Shown piece by piece: positions 60,587 through 64,000 of a stretch of DNA of 64,000 nt. Position 1 is the stretch's first letter; each line of letters starts with the position of its first letter. The translations under genes and the position numbers were made by a program. The notes beneath the pieces are model-generated. The model worked only from the letters and a program-made list of their open reading frames with translations, was not told the DNA's origin and did no database searches. The stretch lies in NCBI GenBank assembly GCA_024684435.1, contig JAIKWV010000013.1:62001-126000 (forward strand), read 5' to 3'. This DNA comes from Clostridiales bacterium (GTDB lineage: Bacteria; Bacillota; Clostridia; Oscillospirales; Acutalibacteraceae).

Positions 60587-63500
60587 TCATTCCGCGTCGA
60601 TGGTTGAAACGCCAAGGGTCATTTCCTCCATGACGTCCAGCAGCATACGCACAGTGTCAAGTGACGTAAGCATAGTTATATTGTTCTGAGCCGCGGCGCG
60701 GCGGATGGCTACGCCGTCGCCGTAATGCACGCCTGATAAAACTGCCCTGGTATTGATGACATAACTGATGTGCCCGGCGCGTATGGAGTCGAGGACCTCC
60801 TCGCTGTTTTCGCTGGGCTTGTGGAGGATCTTTGTGCGTATCCCGTGGGCTCTAAGCACCTCTCCCGTGAGGGTGGTCGCCTCAATATTGAAGCCCATTT
60901 CATAAAAGCGCCGGATAAGGGGTACGGTCTCCTCCTTGTCCTCATCGGCTACGCTGACCAACACCGTGCCGTAATTACGCAGGGTGAGCCCGGCGGCGAT
61001 CATGGCTTTATACGCCGCACGGTGAAGCTTGCGGTCATAGCCTATGGCCTCTCCGGTGGACTTCATCTCCGGGGAGAGGTAGGCGTCCATGCCGCGGAGC
61101 TTTGAGAAGGAAAACGCCGGTACCTTTACGTAATAACGTCCCTTCTCTTCAGGATACCGCACATCTATCCCCTGCTCATGCAGTGAAACGCCCAGCATGG
61201 CAAGGGTGCCGATATCCGCAAGGCTGTAGCCCGTCGCTTTTGAAAGGAAGGGCACCGTACGGGAGGAACGGGGATTGACCTCTATTATGTACACTTTCTC
61301 ATCTTTATCAACAATGAACTGGATATTGAAAAGTCCTACAATCCCTATTCCAAGCCCGAGTTTTTCAGTATAATCTAAAATTGTCTGCTTAACTTTTTCA
61401 GATAAGCTGTATGACGGATAAACGCTTATAGAGTCTCCGGAATGTACGCCGGTACGCTCCACAAGCTCCATTATGCCCGGCACAAAGACCCGCTGTCCGT
61501 CGCAGACAGCGTCCACCTCAACCTCTTTGCCACGGATGTATTTGTCCACAAGCACGGGCTTATCCTTGTCGATCAGGGCGGCAGCTTTCAGGTAGTCCCA
61601 CATGGACTCCTCCTTTGCCACGATCTGCATCGCCCGCCCGCCGAGAACAAAGCTGGGACGGACGAGGACGGGATAGCCTATCTCTTTGGCGGCTCTCATT
61701 CCGGCTTCCATATCCGTGACGGCTCTGCCTGTGGGTTGCGGGATATCAAGGGACAACAGCAGATGCTCAAAGGCGTCCCGGTTTTCCGCCCGGTCGATGG
61801 CTTCGCAGTCCGTGCCGATTATCTTAACGCCCCGGTCATGGAGGGTCTGCGCTAAATTGATGGCTGTCTGTCCGCCCAGAGTGGCTATAACACCCTCCGG
61901 TTTTTCCAGCGTGATGATGTTCATAACGTCTTCCACGCACAGGGGCTCGAAGTACAGCTTATCCGAACAGGTGTAGTCCGTGGACACAGTTTCCGGGTTG
62001 TTGTTGATTATTATAGCTTCATAGCCGGCTTTTTTGATGGTCTGCACTGCGTGAACGGTGGAGTAGTCAAACTCCACGCCCTGACCTATACGTATGGGAC
62101 CTGAGCCCAGCACGATCATCTTCCGCTTGCCGGAAACCAGGGACTCGTTTTCCTCCTCGTAGGTGGAATAAAAATACGGAATGTAGCTGTCAAACTCGGA
62201 GGCGCAGGTGTCGATCATTTTATAGACGGGAACGATACCGTTTTTGACCCTGAGGTCAAATATATCCTTCTCGGTTTGTCCCCACAGAAGGGCGATCTCC
62301 CTGTCCGAAAAACCCAATTTTTTTGCGCAGAGCAATTCACCGATATCCTTCGGATTTTCTTTCAGATCATTTTCCGTTTCAATTATCTTCTGTATCTTGC
62401 GGATGAAAAATCTGTCTATGCCCGTAGCTTCAACAACGCTTTCAACGTCACAGCCACGGCGGAACAGCTCCGCTATGGCGTATATCCTGTCGTCCGTACC
62501 GATTTTTATATATTCCGAAAGGGCTTCGGTCTCCATGCCGTCAAATTTTTTCAGGTGTATATGATACGCACCGATCTCAAGGGAGCGTATGCCCTTGAGC
62601 AGGCTCTCTTCCCATGTCCTGCCTACGCTCATAACTTCGCCGGTGGCCTTCATCTGAGTGGAAAGGGTGTTGTTGGCGTCGGCAAATTTATCAAATGGGA
62701 AACGCGGCAGCTTGGTCACGATATAGTCCAGAGCCGGTTCAAACGCGGCGGGGGTGTTTGCAATTGGGATCTCGTCCAAAGTCATGCCCACGCCAATTTT
62801 TGCGGAGACTCTTGCGATGGGATAGCCGCTTGCCTTGGATGCCAAAGCGGATGAACGGGAGACACGGGGATTGACTTCGATCAGATAATATTGAAACGAC
62901 TTGGGGTCAAGAGCAAACTGCACGTTGCAGCCGCCCTCTATTTTAAGCGCCCGAATTATCTTCAGAGCGCTGTCCCTGAGCATATGATATTCCTTGTTTG
63001 TGAGCGTCTGAGAGGGGCAGACCACAATGGAGTCCCCTGTGTGGATGCCAACGGGGTCAAGGTTTTCCATGTTGCAGATGGTTATCGCCGTGTCGTTTTT
63101 GTCGCGGATGACCTCGTATTCTATCTCCTTGTAGCCCTTGACGCTCTTTTCCACCAGCACCTGACTCACAGGTGACAGCTCAAGAGCGTTTTTCATCATG
63201 GGCACAAAGTCCTCCGGGCTGTCGGCAAAGCCGCCGCCTGTTCCGCCCAGAGTAAAGGCGGGGCGCAGTACAACGGGATATCCTATCTTTTCGGCGATCT
63301 TCAAGCCTTCCTCCACGGTTGAGGCTGTGTCCGATGGCAAAGTGGGTTCTCCCAGCTCTGCGCAAAGCTCTTTGAACAACTCCCTGTCCTCAGCCTGAGC
63401 TATAGAATCGCTCTTTGTTCCCAGCAGCTCCACGCCGCATTCGGCGAGAACGCCCTTCTTCTCAAGCTGTACGGCAAGGTTAAGCCCTGTCTGACCGCCG

Positions 63501-63769
63501 ATGCCGGGGAGAATGGCGTCCGGGCGCTCGTAGCGGATTATCTTGGCAATATATTCAAGGGTCAGGGGCTCCATATACACCTTATCGGCAATTGAAGTGT
63601 CGGTCATTATTGTAGCGGGGTTTGAGTTGCACAGGATTACCTGATAGCCCTCCTCTTTCAGAGCAAGGCACGCCTGAGTGCCGGCGTAGTCGAACTCCGC
63701 CGCCTGTCCTATAACGATGGGGCCGGAGCCTATGACCAATATTTTATTTATATCTGTTCTCTTAGGCAT
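60587..63769 (-). CDS. carB: Carbamoyl-phosphate synthase large subunit
   Basis: 1060 residues, full length. Makes carbamoyl phosphate from bicarbonate, two ATP and ammonia delivered by CarA, for pyrimidine and arginine synthesis. Two homologous halves: the first ATP-grasp begins at [24 protein letters not shown], the second near [24 protein letters not shown]; both carry EVNPR ([17 protein letters not shown] and [17 protein letters not shown]). An MGS-like regulatory domain forms the last 130 residues ([11 protein letters not shown]). Start overlaps the carA stop by 8 bases. Confidence 0.97.
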   Translation of the reverse strand: MPKRTDINKILVIGSGPIVIGQAAEFDYAGTQACLALKEEGYQVILCNSNPATIMTDTSIADKVYMEPLTLEYIAKIIRYERPDAILPGIGGQTGLNLAVQLEKKGVLAECGVELLGTKSDSIAQAEDRELFKELCAELGEPTLPSDTASTVEEGLKIAEKIGYPVVLRPAFTLGGTGGGFADSPEDFVPMMKNALELSPVSQVLVEKSVKGYKEIEYEVIRDKNDTAITICNMENLDPVGIHTGDSIVVCPSQTLTNKEYHMLRDSALKIIRALKIEGGCNVQFALDPKSFQYYLIEVNPRVSRSSALASKASGYPIARVSAKIGVGMTLDEIPIANTPAAFEPALDYIVTKLPRFPFDKFADANNTLSTQMKATGEVMSVGRTWEESLLKGIRSLEIGAYHIHLKKFDGMETEALSEYIKIGTDDRIYAIAELFRRGCDVESVVEATGIDRFFIRKIQKIIETENDLKENPKDIGELLCAKKLGFSDREIALLWGQTEKDIFDLRVKNGIVPVYKMIDTCASEFDSYIPYFYSTYEEENESLVSGKRKMIVLGSGPIRIGQGVEFDYSTVHAVQTIKKAGYEAIIINNNPETVSTDYTCSDKLYFEPLCVEDVMNIITLEKPEGVIATLGGQTAINLAQTLHDRGVKIIGTDCEAIDRAENRDAFEHLLLSLDIPQPTGRAVTDMEAGMRAAKEIGYPVLVRPSFVLGGRAMQIVAKEESMWDYLKAAALIDKDKPVLVDKYIRGKEVEVDAVCDGQRVFVPGIMELVERTGVHSGDSISVYPSYSLSEKVKQTILDYTEKLGLGIGIVGLFNIQFIVDKDEKVYIIEVNPRSSRTVPFLSKATGYSLADIGTLAMLGVSLHEQGIDVRYPEEKGRYYVKVPAFSFSKLRGMDAYLSPEMKSTGEAIGYDRKLHRAAYKAMIAAGLTLRNYGTVLVSVADEDKEETVPLIRRFYEMGFNIEATTLTGEVLRAHGIRTKILHKPSENSEEVLDSIRAGHISYVINTRAVLSGVHYGDGVAIRRAAAQNNITMLTSLDTVRMLLDVMEEMTLGVSTIDAE

Positions 63770-64000
63770 GATCTTCCTCCATCAGCTTTACAAAACGGTC
63801 AAATAGATGTGCGCTGTCCTGTGGACCCGGAGCGCTCTCCGGGTGGTACTGCACGCTGAACACCCGATCCCGTTCGCATTTGACTCCCTCAACGGTGCCG
63901 TCCAGCAGATTTCGGTGGGTCACGGTGAGGGGCGTACCGCGAAGGCTTTCGGTATCTACGGCGTAGGAATGGTTCTGAGAGGTTATCTCTATCCTTCCTG
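63762..64000 (-). CDS. carA: Carbamoyl-phosphate synthase small subunit, partial (5' end beyond window)
   Basis: Last 78 codons of a class I glutamine amidotransferase: SQNHSYAVD and [24 protein letters not shown], which contains the His-Pro-Glu of the catalytic triad. The stop codon TAA (63762-63764) lies within the carB start, so the two are translationally coupled. The product supplies ammonia from glutamine to CarB. Confidence 0.93.
   Translation of the reverse strand, partial: GRIEITSQNHSYAVDTESLRGTPLTVTHRNLLDGTVEGVKCERDRVFSVQYHPESAPGPQDSAHLFDRFVKLMEEDHA

Noticed and set aside
61442-62854. Plus-strand frames opposite carB
   Set aside because: carB is continuous and full length; these frames have no independent support.

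Overview
The window looks like chromosomal DNA from an anaerobic, spore-forming Firmicute, probably a gut or rumen clostridium of the Oscillospiraceae/Ruminococcaceae type. Grounds: an alpha/beta-type small acid-soluble spore protein, an NAD-linked [FeFe]-hydrogenase operon, a tungsten aldehyde:ferredoxin oxidoreductase module, ribitol teichoic acid genes, a giant BspA-type leucine-rich-repeat surface protein, AGGAGG ribosome binding sites and TTGACA/TATAAT promoters. The organism assignment is inference from gene content; no database search was possible.

Layout. 1-2.9 kb: 3' part of rhaD, a Big2-domain exported protein and an MBL-fold hydrolase. 2.9-11.2 kb: a nine-gene minus-strand wall polymer operon (three GT2 glycosyltransferases, TagG/TagH exporter, TarI/TarJ for CDP-ribitol, a polyol-phosphate transferase, then an aquaporin) read from a consensus sigma-A promoter. 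11.3-18.6 kb: single genes (EEP-fold phosphatase/nuclease, NhaC-type antiporter, a decayed HepT/MntA pair, an amidohydrolase-like protein with missing metal ligands, a Cache-GGDEF cyclase, a GNAT enzyme). 18.6-25.4 kb: a minus-strand cluster with a fused sugar isomerase/dehydrogenase, an SDR, an ABC exporter pair and an M28-like protein. 25.5-35.8 kb: a beta-propeller transferase-like protein, a ChbG deacetylase with ligA, a SpoVB-type flippase, a metallophosphoesterase, an unrecognised 854-residue exported protein and a lipoprotein. 36-41 kb: hydrogenase operon (HndA, ATPase, HndB, HndC, HndD). 41.3 kb: SASP. 41.7-52.9 kb: two divergent operons for tungstate uptake, pterin cofactor synthesis and the tungsten AOR with its ferredoxin. 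53-57.6 kb: a chimeric partial copy of the SASP gene and the LRR giant with a remarkable 5' leader. 57.8-60.4 kb: iron-regulated FeoA-FeoB fusion plus FeoB-associated Cys-rich peptide. 60.6-64 kb: carB and the end of carA.

How it works together. The strongest functional unit is the tungsten island: TupABC brings in tungstate; MoaA, MoaC, MogA, two MoeA proteins, a ThiF-type adenylyltransferase and a MoaD-like protein build the bis-pterin cofactor; AOR and a four-cluster ferredoxin use it. The hydrogenase operon next door could take the reduced ferredoxin together with NADH. No MoaE is visible. The most unusual signals are the structured leader before tupA, the two-part SASP duplication whose upstream dyad shows a compensatory base change, and a predicted mRNA that begins with a triple nested stem.
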